Source: Solitalea canadensis DSM 3403 (lineage in GTDB: Bacteria; Bacteroidota; Bacteroidia; Sphingobacteriales; Sphingobacteriaceae). Taken from it: a DNA stretch of 64,000 nucleotides. The notes beneath the pieces were generated by a model, which made no database searches, was not told the origin of the DNA, and saw only the letters and a program-made list of their open reading frames with translations. A program made the translations under genes and the position numbers. The stretch is from positions 5,096,669 to 5,160,668 of the forward strand of contig NC_017770.1 of the NCBI RefSeq assembly GCF_000242635.2, written 5' to 3'. Positions 43,643 through 52,747 of this stretch are shown piece by piece. The first letter of the stretch is position 1; each line of letters starts with the position of its first letter.

Positions 43643-43996
43643 ATGAAACCTAAAGAAATAGTTGAAAAATGGGTGCGAGCATTTAATGATGCAGATGTGA
43701 ATACCCTTTTAAGTCTATATGCAGATAATGCAATAAATCATCAGGTTGCTAATGAGCCGATTGTCGGAAAGGAATCAATTCGAAAAATGTTTAATGAGGA
43801 GTTTGGAAGAGCCAAGATGGTTTGTAATGTTGAGAATATATTTGAGGATGGTGAGTGGGCTATTTTAGAATGGAAAGATCCTTTGGGTTTGCGGGGATGT
43901 GGTTTTTTCTTTGTCGTAGATGATAAAATCAGGTTTCAACGCGGATATTGGGATAAACTGTCTTTTCTAAAGTTGTATAGTTTGGGCACCGATTAA
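43643..43996 (+). CDS. NTF2/SnoaL-like small protein
   Basis: The 117-residue product has the cone-shaped NTF2-like fold: KPKEIVEKWVRAFNDADVNTLLSLYADNAINH is the first helix pair, followed by strands with FEDGEWAILEWKDP and GCGFFFVVDDKIRFQRGYWD. Members are enzymes (ketosteroid isomerase, SnoaL cyclase) or ligand-binding proteins. The function here is unknown. The ATG at 43643 is better than the TTG nine bases upstream. It follows the cardiolipin synthase gene closely and is probably co-transcribed with it. Confidence 0.85.
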   Translation: MKPKEIVEKWVRAFNDADVNTLLSLYADNAINHQVANEPIVGKESIRKMFNEEFGRAKMVCNVENIFEDGEWAILEWKDPLGLRGCGFFFVVDDKIRFQRGYWDKLSFLKLYSLGTD

Positions 43997-44014
43997 AATA
44001 TTAATGCAATATTG

Positions 44015-44043
44015 TTGCATTAATAAAATCTTGTTTATTTTTG
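44015..44043 (+). promoter_or_regulatory. Promoter of the flavoprotein gene, adjacent to the start codon
   Basis: A TTG at 44015-44017 and TATTTTTG at 44036-44043 are 18 bases apart, fitting the Bacteroidota -33/-7 pair. The element ends 4 bases before the ATG at 44048, so the mRNA is probably leaderless. Confidence 0.7.
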
Positions 44044-44047
44044 CTTT

Positions 44048-44965
44048 ATGAAAAATGAAGGAAAATTTGATGTTATTATTATAGGAGGAAGTTATGCGGG
44101 CTTATCGGCCGCTATGGCCTTAGGCAGATCCTTAAGAAAAGTATTAATAATTGATGGTGGAAAGCCCTGCAACCGACAGACACCTCACTCTCACAATTTC
44201 ATTACTCACGATGGAGAAACTCCAGCTAACATCTCCAAGAAAGCGAAGGTGCAAGTGCTAAACTATCCGACAGTAAATTGCATAACCGACCATGTGCTAC
44301 AGGTTGAAGGAGAAAATAACGATTTTACTATTAGAACGCAGTCGGGAGGGTTTTATCAAGGGGCTAAACTTATTTTTGCAACCGGAATGAAGGATGATTT
44401 TCCTGCGATTCCAGGCTTTTCCGATTGTTGGGGAATATCGGTGTTACATTGCCCTTATTGCCATGGTTATGAAGTTCGCCACGAAAAGATTGCTATCATT
44501 TCAAATGGTAGCGACGCTTTCGAAATGGTAAAGCTAATAAGTAATTGGTCTCCAAAGCTAACGCTGATCACTAATGGCTCATCTACATTAAGTGAGGATC
44601 AGGCATTGAAACTTCAGGAGTTGGCGATCCTGGTTATTGAAAAAGAAATTAAGGAAATCACCCATGAAAATGGCTATGTTAAGGATATCGTATTCTCTGA
44701 TAATTCTTCACATGAAACGGTTGCCATTTTTGCACGACCTAAAATAAGTCAGCATGACACTCTTCCACAGCAACTATCTTGTGAATTAACTGAAAGCGGA
44801 TTAATAAAAGTTGATGATTTTCAACGAACCACAGTAGCAGGTGTGTATGCAGCAGGGGATTGTGCTTCTTTATTTCGATCAGTTTCTTCAGCAGTTGCCG
44901 CAGGAAACAAAGCAGGGGCGCTTGTTAATAAAGAATTGATAGACGAGTATTTTTGGAGGAACTAA
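44048..44965 (+). CDS. Thioredoxin-reductase-like FAD/NAD(P) oxidoreductase
   Basis: The 305-residue flavoprotein resembles thioredoxin reductase and the gliotoxin-type or ferredoxin reductases. The FAD motif GGSYAGLSAAMALGRS is at residue 12. The redox site is CPYCHGYE near residue 138, a CxxC as in TrxR. The final FAD segment is TTVAGVYAAGDC. The NADPH-binding GxGxxA motif is degraded (IAIISNGSDAFEMVKLI), as in members that do not reduce thioredoxin. It is read from a promoter touching the start codon. The partner is unknown. Confidence 0.88.
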   Translation: MKNEGKFDVIIIGGSYAGLSAAMALGRSLRKVLIIDGGKPCNRQTPHSHNFITHDGETPANISKKAKVQVLNYPTVNCITDHVLQVEGENNDFTIRTQSGGFYQGAKLIFATGMKDDFPAIPGFSDCWGISVLHCPYCHGYEVRHEKIAIISNGSDAFEMVKLISNWSPKLTLITNGSSTLSEDQALKLQELAILVIEKEIKEITHENGYVKDIVFSDNSSHETVAIFARPKISQHDTLPQQLSCELTESGLIKVDDFQRTTVAGVYAAGDCASLFRSVSSAVAAGNKAGALVNKELIDEYFWRN

Positions 44966-45030
44966 CATTGCAGCTAAATGAATTAAGCCGACACAGTGAG
45001 CTTGTATTCCATTTTTATCTCACTTATGCG

Positions 45031-45038
45031 TAACTTTG
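45031..45038 (+). promoter_or_regulatory. -7 promoter element of ahcY
   Basis: TAACTTTG matches TAnnTTTG and lies 18 bases before the ATG at 45057. No SAH or SAM riboswitch structure was recognised in the 91-base gap. Confidence 0.6.
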
Positions 45039-45056
45039 CAAAAAATTTATAGTAGT

Positions 45057-46385
45057 ATGTCAACTATCAGTAAATCAAAGATCGATTTTAGTTTGCCTTA
45101 TAAGGTAAAAGATATGTCGCTGGCAGAATGGGGCCGTAAAGAAATTGAATTAGCAGAAGCTGAAATGCCGGGTTTAATGGCACTTCGTTCAGAGTATGGT
45201 GATTCAAAACCTTTGAAAGGTGCTCGTGTTGCAGGTTGTTTGCACATGACCATTCAAACAGCAGTTTTAATTGAAACATTGGTTCATTTAGGAGCTGAAG
45301 TTCGTTGGAGTTCATGTAACATCTTCTCAACGCAAGATCATGCTGCTGCTGCAATTGCTGCTGCTGGTGTTCCTGTATTTGCCTGGAAAGGGATGAATGC
45401 TCAGGAATTTGACTGGTGTATCGAACAAACGTTATTCTTCGGTTCGGAAGATAAGCCGTTAAATATGATCCTTGATGATGGTGGTGATTTAACCAATATG
45501 GTATTTGACGTTTATCCTGAATTGATTCCTAACATTAAAGGTCTTTCAGAAGAAACTACTACCGGAGTTCACCGTTTACATGAGCGCATGAAAAACGGAA
45601 CTTTATACATGCCAGCAATCAACGTTAATGATTCAGTAACCAAGTCTAAATTTGACAATAAATATGGTTGTCGCGAATCATTAGTAGATGCGATCCGTCG
45701 CGCTACTGATGTAATGTTGGCTGGTAAAGTAGCTGTTGTAGCTGGTTACGGCGATGTGGGTAAAGGTTCTGCCGAATCTTTAAGCTCTGCGGGTGTTCGT
45801 GTAATCGTAACCGAAATCGATCCTATTTGTGCATTACAAGCAGCAATGGAAGGCTACGAGGTTAAGAAAATGAAAGATGCTGTTAAGGAAGCGGATATCG
45901 TGGTAACTGCGACTGGTAACTTTAATATTGTAACTGGTGAGCATTTCAAATCATTAAAAGACAAAGCCATTGTATGTAACATTGGTCACTTTGATAATGA
46001 AATTGATATGGCTTGGTTAAATAAAAACTATGGCAACACTAAAATTGAAATCAAACCTCAGGTAGATAAATATACTATCGATGGTAATGATGTTATAGTG
46101 TTGGCCGAAGGCCGTTTAGTAAACTTAGGTTGTGCTACCGGACACCCTTCGTTTGTAATGTCAAACTCGTTTACTAACCAAACATTAGCTCAATTAGAGT
46201 TATGGTTACAGGCAGATAAATACGAAAACAAGGTATATACTTTGCCTAAACATTTGGATGAAAAAGTAGCGCGTTTACATTTAGCTAAAATTGGTGTTGT
46301 ATTAGATGAACTAACAGCTGAACAGGCTGCTTATATCGGTGTTGAAGTATCTGGTCCATTTAAACCAGAGGCTTACCGTTACTAA
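45057..46385 (+). CDS. ahcY: S-adenosylhomocysteine hydrolase
   Basis: This NAD-dependent enzyme splits S-adenosylhomocysteine into adenosine and homocysteine, clearing the product inhibitor of methyltransferases. It has 442 residues from the ATG at 45057; a TTG seven codons upstream lies inside the promoter and is rejected. The substrate-side motifs [15 protein letters not shown] and [17 protein letters not shown] are present. The NAD-binding [13 protein letters not shown] is near residue 222, and [12 protein letters not shown] and the C-terminal FKPEAYRY end are also present. A perfect terminator follows. Confidence 0.96.
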   Translation: MSTISKSKIDFSLPYKVKDMSLAEWGRKEIELAEAEMPGLMALRSEYGDSKPLKGARVAGCLHMTIQTAVLIETLVHLGAEVRWSSCNIFSTQDHAAAAIAAAGVPVFAWKGMNAQEFDWCIEQTLFFGSEDKPLNMILDDGGDLTNMVFDVYPELIPNIKGLSEETTTGVHRLHERMKNGTLYMPAINVNDSVTKSKFDNKYGCRESLVDAIRRATDVMLAGKVAVVAGYGDVGKGSAESLSSAGVRVIVTEIDPICALQAAMEGYEVKKMKDAVKEADIVVTATGNFNIVTGEHFKSLKDKAIVCNIGHFDNEIDMAWLNKNYGNTKIEIKPQVDKYTIDGNDVIVLAEGRLVNLGCATGHPSFVMSNSFTNQTLAQLELWLQADKYENKVYTLPKHLDEKVARLHLAKIGVVLDELTAEQAAYIGVEVSGPFKPEAYRY

Positions 46386-46410
46386 GAAGAAAAACTAATC
46401 ATAAATATAG

Positions 46411-46444
46411 ATCCGTCCCGGCTCAGTCGGGACGGATTTTTTTT
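46411..46444 (+). terminator. Intrinsic terminator after ahcY
   Basis: ATCCGTCCCG (46411-46420) pairs perfectly with CGGGACGGAT (46428-46437), followed by a run of eight or more T. Confidence 0.93.
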
Positions 46445-46839
46445 GCCCATAACTTTGCCAAAGAACTTTAGTATTCCGGGCGTTTTGATAAAATGAAAAA
46501 AGATCGAATTGAATAGTTATATGTGTTTCTCGAATAGAAGATAATTAAAATAGGGTGTTCCTTTGCATTGTAGATCATAAAACACTAAAGCTTCATCTGT
46601 TAGCCTTCTGTTTAAATTTACTTACTCTCTAAAACAACAAAAAATAGATTTAACAGATGAAGGTTTCAAAATTCTACTTCTTTTCATAGTATAAATCGGC
46701 AATGGGCAGTTTTGAATAAGCTGTCCTTTGTTATTTATAGTCGAAGTGAAGGAATAAACGAATTCGGTTGAAAAATGTTTTTTTCGAATAGTAGTTGAGA
46801 ATTGATGTGTTTACTTTGGTATATATCCAAACAACATCT
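46445..46839. other. 395-base intergenic region with a 12-bp inverted repeat
   Basis: No gene was found. CTTCATCTGTTA (46591-46602) and TAACAGATGAAG (46651-46662) are perfect inverted arms with a 48-base AT-rich centre. The right arm includes an ATG opening a 10-codon frame (MKVSKFYFFS, 46658) that stops. The rest is AT-rich without repeats or palindromes that I could see. Confidence 0.55.
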
Positions 46840-47247
46840 ATGACATTAGTTGTACTTAGAACTCTAACGCCAGAAAATAATGGTGTTTACCTTCCGGAAT
46901 GCATTAACGCATTAAATCTTGAAATAGAATGTGAAAATGCCATACAAAAAGCAGACGACGAGGCTAATATCAATATGGCTATCGTAAACGAAATGCTGGG
47001 AGATCACTACTTTGATAGAAATGATTTCGAGAAAAGTTTAGTTTATTATAAGGAAGCGTTGGATTTATTTGGCAGCTCAATTAATCCTTCATTGTTTCTG
47101 AATATCGGTAAGTGCTATTACTCCATTGGTATTATTAATAAAGCCGAAGACTATCTTTTTCTAGCATTTAACATGTCTGGTGGTTGTATAATAAAGGGAA
47201 ATGAGCAATATTTCTCCTTTCTGATGAGCAAAACTCAAATTGCCTAA
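46840..47247 (+). CDS. Small TPR-like protein, unknown
   Basis: The frame opens at a TTG at 46795, but the ATG at 46840 (MTLVVLRTLTPENN) is the likelier start, giving 135 residues. Two tetratricopeptide-like helix pairs can be read: EMLGDHYFDRNDFEKSLVYYKEAL and SLFLNIGKCYYSIGIINKAED. No signal peptide or membrane segment is present. TPR units bind peptides of partner proteins. No operon partner exists: ahcY before it ends in a terminator, and aceA after it is on the other strand. The function is unknown. Confidence 0.65.
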   Translation: MTLVVLRTLTPENNGVYLPECINALNLEIECENAIQKADDEANINMAIVNEMLGDHYFDRNDFEKSLVYYKEALDLFGSSINPSLFLNIGKCYYSIGIINKAEDYLFLAFNMSGGCIIKGNEQYFSFLMSKTQIA

Positions 47248-47295
47248 CTGTAAAATATAGATTTTATTCGCAATAGATTCATTAATTGTAGTAAG

Positions 47296-47330
47296 CAAGA
47301 AAGCCCTCAGGCATTGCCTTTGGGCTTCTC
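47296..47330. terminator. Bidirectional terminator between the TPR gene and aceA
   Basis: AAGCCC (47301-47306) with GGGCTT (47322-47327), extended by AGGCA/TGCCT inside, forms a stem that can serve both convergent genes. Confidence 0.7.
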
Positions 47331-47356
47331 TATTTGTATATTGATTGGTTAACTAA

Positions 47357-48640
47357 TTAATGAAACTGCTCTTCTTCCGTCGAACCTTTTAAAGCAGTTG
47401 TTGATGCAACGCCATTCATTATCGTATTTTGAACTTCATCAAAATAGCCTGTTCCAACGAACGCCTGATGTTTTACGGCCCTGAATCCGTGATTATCTTG
47501 TAAAGCAAATTCACGCTGTTGCAATTCAGAGAATCCTAGCATACCCTTTTCTTTATAAGATAAAGCAAGCTCAAACATCGCCGTATTTAGGGCATGGAAT
47601 CCTGCAAGGGTAATAAATTGAAATTTGTACCCCATATCGGCTAATTGCTCACGAAAACTGAACATCGTTTTTTCATCCAGATTTTTCTTCCAGTTAAAAG
47701 ATGGCGAGCAGTTATAAGCCAACATCTGGTCAGGGTATTCTGCTTTAATAGCCTGAGCAAATTCACGTGCTTGCCCGATGTCAGGTTTTGATGTTTCACA
47801 CCAGACAAGATCTGCATAAGGTGCATAAGATAAGCCCCTGTTAATTGCTTGTTCAATTCCGGCTTTTACTTTAAAGAAACCCTCAGAGGTTCTTTCTGCT
47901 GAAGAAATAAATGCAAGATCGCGTTCATCGCAATCACTTGTTATTAATGTAGCAGCATCAGCATCTGTGCGAGCTACCAAAACAGTAGGAATGCCCATCA
48001 CATCAGATGCTAATCGGGCAGCATTTAACTTAGCTATAAATTCTCCTGTAGGAACCAATACCTTACCTCCCATATGGCCACATTTTTTTGCAGACGCTAA
48101 CTGGTCTTCAAAATGTACACCTGCAGCACCTGCCTCAATCATCGATTTCATCAATTCAAAGGCATTCAGGTTACCTCCAAATCCAGCCTCTGCATCGGCA
48201 ACTATAGGAGCCAGCCAATGCACATCGTCACGACCTTCCATTGTTTGAATCTGGTCGGCACGTAGCAGCGCATTATTAATCCGTTTTACTACACTGGGAA
48301 CGCTATTAGCAGGATAGAGACTTTGGTCCGGGTACATTTCGCCAGATAAGTTGGCATCCGCAGCCACCTGCCATCCACTTAAATAAATTGCTTTTAATCC
48401 TGCCTGCACTTCTTGAATGGCCTGATTCCCCGTTAATGCTCCTAATGCCGAAACATAAGGATCTTCGTTTAATAATTTCCATAAGCGATCTGCACCCAGT
48501 CGTGCCAAACTATATTCAATAGTTACGCTGCCTGCAAGTTTTAGTACTTGTTCGGCTGTATAACTCCTTTTTACACCTTTCCATCTTGCATGGGTTGCCC
48601 AGTGCGCTGCTAGTTGTTGCGCCTTTTCTATATTCTTCAT
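47357..48640 (-). CDS. aceA: Isocitrate lyase
   Basis: This enzyme splits isocitrate into succinate and glyoxylate, the first step of the glyoxylate bypass, needed for growth on acetate or fatty acids. It has 427 residues. The catalytic [13 protein letters not shown] motif is near residue 188. EDQLASAK and the metal-binding [10 protein letters not shown] and VWCETSKPD segments are present. It is downstream of aceB on the minus strand, separated by 127 bases filled with repeats. The ScfR/RamB-type regulator gene divergent from aceB is the likely regulator. Confidence 0.96.
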   Translation of the reverse strand: MKNIEKAQQLAAHWATHARWKGVKRSYTAEQVLKLAGSVTIEYSLARLGADRLWKLLNEDPYVSALGALTGNQAIQEVQAGLKAIYLSGWQVAADANLSGEMYPDQSLYPANSVPSVVKRINNALLRADQIQTMEGRDDVHWLAPIVADAEAGFGGNLNAFELMKSMIEAGAAGVHFEDQLASAKKCGHMGGKVLVPTGEFIAKLNAARLASDVMGIPTVLVARTDADAATLITSDCDERDLAFISSAERTSEGFFKVKAGIEQAINRGLSYAPYADLVWCETSKPDIGQAREFAQAIKAEYPDQMLAYNCSPSFNWKKNLDEKTMFSFREQLADMGYKFQFITLAGFHALNTAMFELALSYKEKGMLGFSELQQREFALQDNHGFRAVKHQAFVGTGYFDEVQNTIMNGVASTTALKGSTEEEQFH

Positions 48641-48650
48641 GATTTATTGG

Positions 48651-48725
48651 ATTACACTGATTAATTTGTTGATTACACCGATTAGGATGTGATTACATTG
48701 ATTTACCGTTTAATTACACCGATTA
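48651..48725. repeat. Phased ATTACAC(C)GATTA repeat, four units
   Basis: Units start at 48651 (ATTACACTGATTA), 48672 (ATTACACCGATTA), 48692 (ATTACATTGATTT) and 48713 (ATTACACCGATTA), 21, 20 and 21 bases apart. It occupies the aceB-aceA gap. Same unit as the arrays at 16508 and 19110. Confidence 0.8.
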
Positions 48726-48738
48726 GTTAATACCATGA

Positions 48739-48766
48739 ACTATGATCCATCAACTATGATCCATCA
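48739..48766. repeat. Tandem 14-bp repeat at the aceB stop codon
   Basis: ACTATGATCCATCA occurs at 48739-48752 and again at 48753-48766; a partial third copy (ACTATGAAC) runs into the aceB stop codon and another partial copy precedes it. It probably arose by replication slippage. Confidence 0.8.
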
Positions 48767-48767
48767 A

Positions 48768-50384
48768 CTATGAACTAATAGGTGTCGATATGTAGTGATA
48801 AGCTTGTAGTGTTAAAAACTCCGGAAACTGCTTGCTGAACACTAATTCATGAAAGAGACAACCTGCCAGCATAAAATGATTGGTGTGATAAGCTTCTTCT
48901 CCGACTTCTGCTTTGATCTTTTCTTTTTCTTCATCAATAAGATCATTTACATGGTGACGGTCAATGAGTTTCCACTGATCGGTGATGCTTCCATGACGAA
49001 CCCATTGCCAAAGTTGTGCTCTTGAGATTTCGGCGGTTGCTGCATCTTCCATTAAATTATTGATACCAGCAGCACCTAAACCGTTTAACCACGCAGCTAT
49101 ATACCTGATGCCAACATTAATATTCAATCGTATTCCTTGTTCGGTTATGGTATTTCCTGCTGATTGTATATTTAGCAGATCTTCAGCCTTAATTTGTACT
49201 TCAGGAATAACCGTTTTTTGGTGTGGTTTGGAGCCTAATACAAGTTCAAAAGCATCTTTTGCAATTTCAATTAGGTCGGGGTGTGCTACCCATGTTCCAT
49301 CAAATCCGTTTGCAGCTTCAAAATCCTTGTCATCTTTTACTTTTTCCAATGCAATTTTGGTTACTTCTCCATCCTTTCTGTTTGGAATAAAAGCAGCCAT
49401 ACCTCCAATTGCATGGGCACCACGTTTATGACAAGTTTGAACAAGTAGCTGTGTATAAGCTCTCATAAACGGAACTCGCATGGTTACTAAAGCTCTGTCG
49501 GGCATTACAAAACGCTGCTGCATTCTGAATTTTTTGATAATACTGAAAATGTAATCCCATCGTCCGGCGTTTAGGCCAGCAATATGGTCACGTAGCTCAT
49601 AAAGGATCTCATCCATTTCAAAAGCAGCTAAAATAGTTTCGATAAGGACGGTCGCTTTAATGGTTCCTTTTGGTATTTCTAAATATTCTTGTGCAAATTC
49701 AAACACCTGATTCCATAATCTTGCTTCTAAATGATTCTCTAATTTTGGAAGATAGAAGTATGGAGCTGTACCACGACTTAATAACTCGTGTGCATTGTGG
49801 AAGAAATAGAGCCCAAAATCAAATAAGGAAGCAGACATAGGTCGATTCTCCACCTGGAAATGAGCTTCAGTGAGATGCCAGCCACGAGGTCTTACAACCA
49901 ATACGGCTGTTTTGGTGTTTAATTTATATTCTTTGCCATCTTCGGTTTCAAAATCAATCGTTCTCCTAATAGCATCCCTGAGGTTCTGCTGTCCGGATAA
50001 GATATTGTACCATGTAGGTGAAGTAGCATCTTCAAAATCAGCCATAAAAACATTTGCTGATGAGTTAAGTGCATTTATGATCATTTTGCGATCAACCGGA
50101 CCTGTAATTTCGACTCTCCTGTTTTGTAAATCATTTGGAACAGGCGATATCTTCCAACTGTCTGATCTTATCTTTGCAGTCTCTGGTAAAAAGTCAGGGT
50201 TTTTTCCCGCATTTATTTCCCGTTGACGTTCCATTCTTCTGATCAGCAATTCGCGTCGAGGTTGTTCGAATTGATTATGAAGGGCCGTAAGAAATTCAAT
50301 TGCCTCAGAAGTGAGCAATTTTTCAGAAAACTGGTTCGAGTCGTTCTTAAACTCAACCATGTAGCTTGCAGTCGGTTGTTCCAT
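48768..50384 (-). CDS. aceB: Malate synthase A
   Basis: This enzyme condenses glyoxylate with acetyl-CoA to malate, the second bypass step. It has 538 residues, the size of the A isoform. Visible are ADFEDATSPTWYN near residue 113, RPRGWHLTEAHF, the ETILAAFEMDEILYELRDH helix, LNAGRWDYIFSIIKKF with the metal ligands, and the C-terminal catalytic DAATAEISRAQLWQW segment. It is the promoter-proximal gene of aceB-aceA. A candidate operator palindrome lies in the 161-base gap to the divergent regulator gene. Confidence 0.96.
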   Translation of the reverse strand: MEQPTASYMVEFKNDSNQFSEKLLTSEAIEFLTALHNQFEQPRRELLIRRMERQREINAGKNPDFLPETAKIRSDSWKISPVPNDLQNRRVEITGPVDRKMIINALNSSANVFMADFEDATSPTWYNILSGQQNLRDAIRRTIDFETEDGKEYKLNTKTAVLVVRPRGWHLTEAHFQVENRPMSASLFDFGLYFFHNAHELLSRGTAPYFYLPKLENHLEARLWNQVFEFAQEYLEIPKGTIKATVLIETILAAFEMDEILYELRDHIAGLNAGRWDYIFSIIKKFRMQQRFVMPDRALVTMRVPFMRAYTQLLVQTCHKRGAHAIGGMAAFIPNRKDGEVTKIALEKVKDDKDFEAANGFDGTWVAHPDLIEIAKDAFELVLGSKPHQKTVIPEVQIKAEDLLNIQSAGNTITEQGIRLNINVGIRYIAAWLNGLGAAGINNLMEDAATAEISRAQLWQWVRHGSITDQWKLIDRHHVNDLIDEEKEKIKAEVGEEAYHTNHFMLAGCLFHELVFSKQFPEFLTLQAYHYISTPISS

Positions 50385-50437
50385 CGCTTTATAAATTTTA
50401 GTATCACATAAAACGAATATAGTAAAAATTCTTTATT

Positions 50438-50468
50438 AGCGAAAATTCGCTGAAAATATTTTTTCGCT
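50438..50468. promoter_or_regulatory. Candidate operator between aceB and the ScfR-type regulator
   Basis: AGCGAA-AA-TTCGCT (50438-50451) is an inverted repeat, and a third TTCGCT follows at 50463-50468, 17 bases after the first. The position in a divergent promoter region fits a shared operator for the regulator encoded next to it. The actual binding is inferred. Confidence 0.5.
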
Positions 50469-50545
50469 TTTGGAGAAAATTTGTTTTCATTGTGCAGATT
50501 GCTTTAATTTGAATGAATGCTATCTGAAAAGGCATGTATTGAACA

Positions 50546-52021
50546 TTGATACTCAACGAAGAGACCATACGATTAATTCTGGGGCTGAAAATCAGAAGCT
50601 CCCGCGCTGATAAAGGAATTTCTTTAACAGAGCTTGCTCAACAAACAGGTGTTTCTGTTTCCTACCTGAATGAAATTGAAAAGGGGAAAAAGCATCCTAA
50701 GCCAAGCAAAATTGCGCTAATTGCAGATGCTCTTGATGTTCCTTATGATCAACTGGTATCACTGGAATTGGATAAAAAGTTGCTTACTGTTGCGCGTTTA
50801 TTGAGCTCAGAGGTAATGAAAGAGCTGCCTTTAGAACATTTTGGGATTGATACAGCAACCTTGGTAGATGTATTTTCTACAGCACCTGCAAAGTTTGGGG
50901 CATTTGTGAATACACTTATTGAAATAGCAAGAAGTCGTGATATCAGTGTAGAACAATTTTATTTCGACGCACTTCGATCTTATCAGGAAATGCGTGAGAA
51001 CTACTTCGGTGATCTAGAGCAATTGGCTTTGCAATTTATTGAAGATAAAAATCTGAATGTATCAATCGATGCTATTTTGAAGCAGCTGGAATTGATTCTT
51101 AAAGAAGAGTATTCAATAACGGTTTCTTATACCTTACAAAATCGTCCGAATCTGGTACAGTTGCGTTCTTTGTTTAATCAACAGAAGTCAAAACTTTTAG
51201 TCAATAAGGACTTAACACCTGAACAGAAAGCTTTTGTTTTGGCAAAGGAAATTGGTTTTCAATTGATGAAGGTAGAGGCTCGTCCACATACCTCAGTTTG
51301 GGTAAAAGCAGAGTCTTTTGATGCTGTGCTCAATAATTTTAGAGCTTCTTATTTTGCAGGTGCTGTGCTGATATCCTGCGATCAACTGGTTGAAGATATG
51401 GAAGGTTTCTTTGCGATGAATAAATGGTCTCCTGAAAAAATACATGAGATTATCAGTCATTACCCAGCCAGTCCGGAAGTTTTTATGTATCGATTAACAA
51501 GCATTCTTCCTAAATTCTTCGGACTAAACCAACTTTTCTTTCTTAAATTTGACCACGACGAACTCCTGAATGAGGTTCATTTGTCAAAGGAATTGCATCT
51601 TTCCGGATTACATAATCCACATGCCAGTTTTATGAATGAGCATTATTGCAACAGATGGATATCTATTTGGCTGTTAAATGATCTGGTTGAAGCTCCTTCT
51701 GAAAAATTTATTTCGGGTATTCAGCGTTCTTCGTATGTAGATTCTACTAATGAATATCTTCTACTAACCATTGCAAGGAGATCGGAACCGGCAAAGGGAA
51801 GAAATAGTTCATTAAGCTTGGGGTTATTGATCAATCCATTGTTGATTCAAAAAGTTAAGTTTTTAAACGATGAGGCGATCAAACGTAAATTAGTTAATAT
51901 TACTTGTGAGCGTTGCAGACTAGAGGATTGTAAAGAACGGGGGGCGGAACCTAAGGTTTATATTAAACAGCAACAGCAGCAACAGCTGATAAAAGCAATT
52001 GACGAATACTTAACAGAATAA
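50546..52021 (+). CDS. ScfR/RamB-type short-chain fatty acyl regulator (XRE family)
   Basis: The 491-residue regulator has an XRE helix-turn-helix at about residues 12-66 ([36 protein letters not shown], read in two halves). A long central part of the IrrE/DUF955 type follows, and a C-terminal domain with C-x2-C-x4-C ([11 protein letters not shown]) as in RamB/PrpR proteins, which sense acetyl- or propionyl-CoA. Mycobacterial RamB controls the glyoxylate bypass; here the gene is divergent from aceB-aceA. The start is a TTG: the previous in-frame codon pair ends in a stop, and no ATG occurs until deep in the protein. pdxJ follows after 8 bases. Confidence 0.9.
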   Translation: MILNEETIRLILGLKIRSSRADKGISLTELAQQTGVSVSYLNEIEKGKKHPKPSKIALIADALDVPYDQLVSLELDKKLLTVARLLSSEVMKELPLEHFGIDTATLVDVFSTAPAKFGAFVNTLIEIARSRDISVEQFYFDALRSYQEMRENYFGDLEQLALQFIEDKNLNVSIDAILKQLELILKEEYSITVSYTLQNRPNLVQLRSLFNQQKSKLLVNKDLTPEQKAFVLAKEIGFQLMKVEARPHTSVWVKAESFDAVLNNFRASYFAGAVLISCDQLVEDMEGFFAMNKWSPEKIHEIISHYPASPEVFMYRLTSILPKFFGLNQLFFLKFDHDELLNEVHLSKELHLSGLHNPHASFMNEHYCNRWISIWLLNDLVEAPSEKFISGIQRSSYVDSTNEYLLLTIARRSEPAKGRNSSLSLGLLINPLLIQKVKFLNDEAIKRKLVNITCERCRLEDCKERGAEPKVYIKQQQQQQLIKAIDEYLTE

Positions 52022-52029
52022 GAGATAAA

Positions 52030-52743
52030 ATGTCAAAACTTAGTGTAAATATTAATAAAGTAGCCACAATACGTAATGCACGAGGTGGAAACAATCCGGA
52101 TATTATTAAAGTTGCGCTTGATTGCGAGCGTTTTGGTGCCGAAGGAATTACGGTTCACCCTCGTCCGGATGAACGTCATATTCGTTACCAGGATGTTATC
52201 GATCTGAAACCCTTGTTAACAACAGAGTTTAATATAGAAGGACGTCCGGATGAACGTTTTATGGACCTGGTTTTAAAAACCAAGCCGGCACAGGTTACAT
52301 TGGTGCCTGATGCTCCGGATGCTATCACCTCTAATGCAGGCTGGGATACTATTCGTCATCGTGCTTACCTGAAAGATATTATTGCTGAGTTTAAATCTAA
52401 TGGCATCAGAACATCCATATTTGTTGATCCATTGATTGATATGGTGGATGGAGCGGCAGAAACTGGGACTGATCGTATTGAATTATATACCGAAGCTTAT
52501 GCAACAGGTTATCATAATAATAAGGAATCGGTTATCGCTCCCTACCTTGAAGCCGCAAAATTAGCAGCTGAGCTTGGGTTAGGAGTTAACGCCGGACATG
52601 ATCTGGATCTTCACAATTTGAAATACCTTAAGGATAATATGCCTGAGTTGCTTGAGGTTTCAATTGGACATGCCTTAATCTGTGATGCTTTATATCTTGG
52701 ATTAGAAAATACCATTCAACAATATTTGCGACAATTACGCTAA
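52030..52743 (+). CDS. pdxJ: Pyridoxine 5'-phosphate synthase
   Basis: This enzyme closes the pyridine ring of vitamin B6 from 1-deoxyxylulose 5-phosphate and aminoacetone phosphate. It has 237 residues, normal. The motifs [28 protein letters not shown] (active-site histidine), [18 protein letters not shown] and the phosphate-binding [14 protein letters not shown] and SIGHALI are all present. It starts 8 bases after the regulator gene and is followed 4 bases later by the CpeT-like gene, so the three are one operon. Confidence 0.95.
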   Translation: MSKLSVNINKVATIRNARGGNNPDIIKVALDCERFGAEGITVHPRPDERHIRYQDVIDLKPLLTTEFNIEGRPDERFMDLVLKTKPAQVTLVPDAPDAITSNAGWDTIRHRAYLKDIIAEFKSNGIRTSIFVDPLIDMVDGAAETGTDRIELYTEAYATGYHNNKESVIAPYLEAAKLAAELGLGVNAGHDLDLHNLKYLKDNMPELLEVSIGHALICDALYLGLENTIQQYLRQLR

Positions 52744-52747
52744 ACGG

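Noticed and set aside
45036-45056. TTG start of ahcY
   Set aside because: It lies inside the -7 promoter element; the ATG at 45057 fits the family.
44966-45056. SAH riboswitch before ahcY
   Set aside because: The leader after the promoter is under 20 bases, too short for an aptamer.
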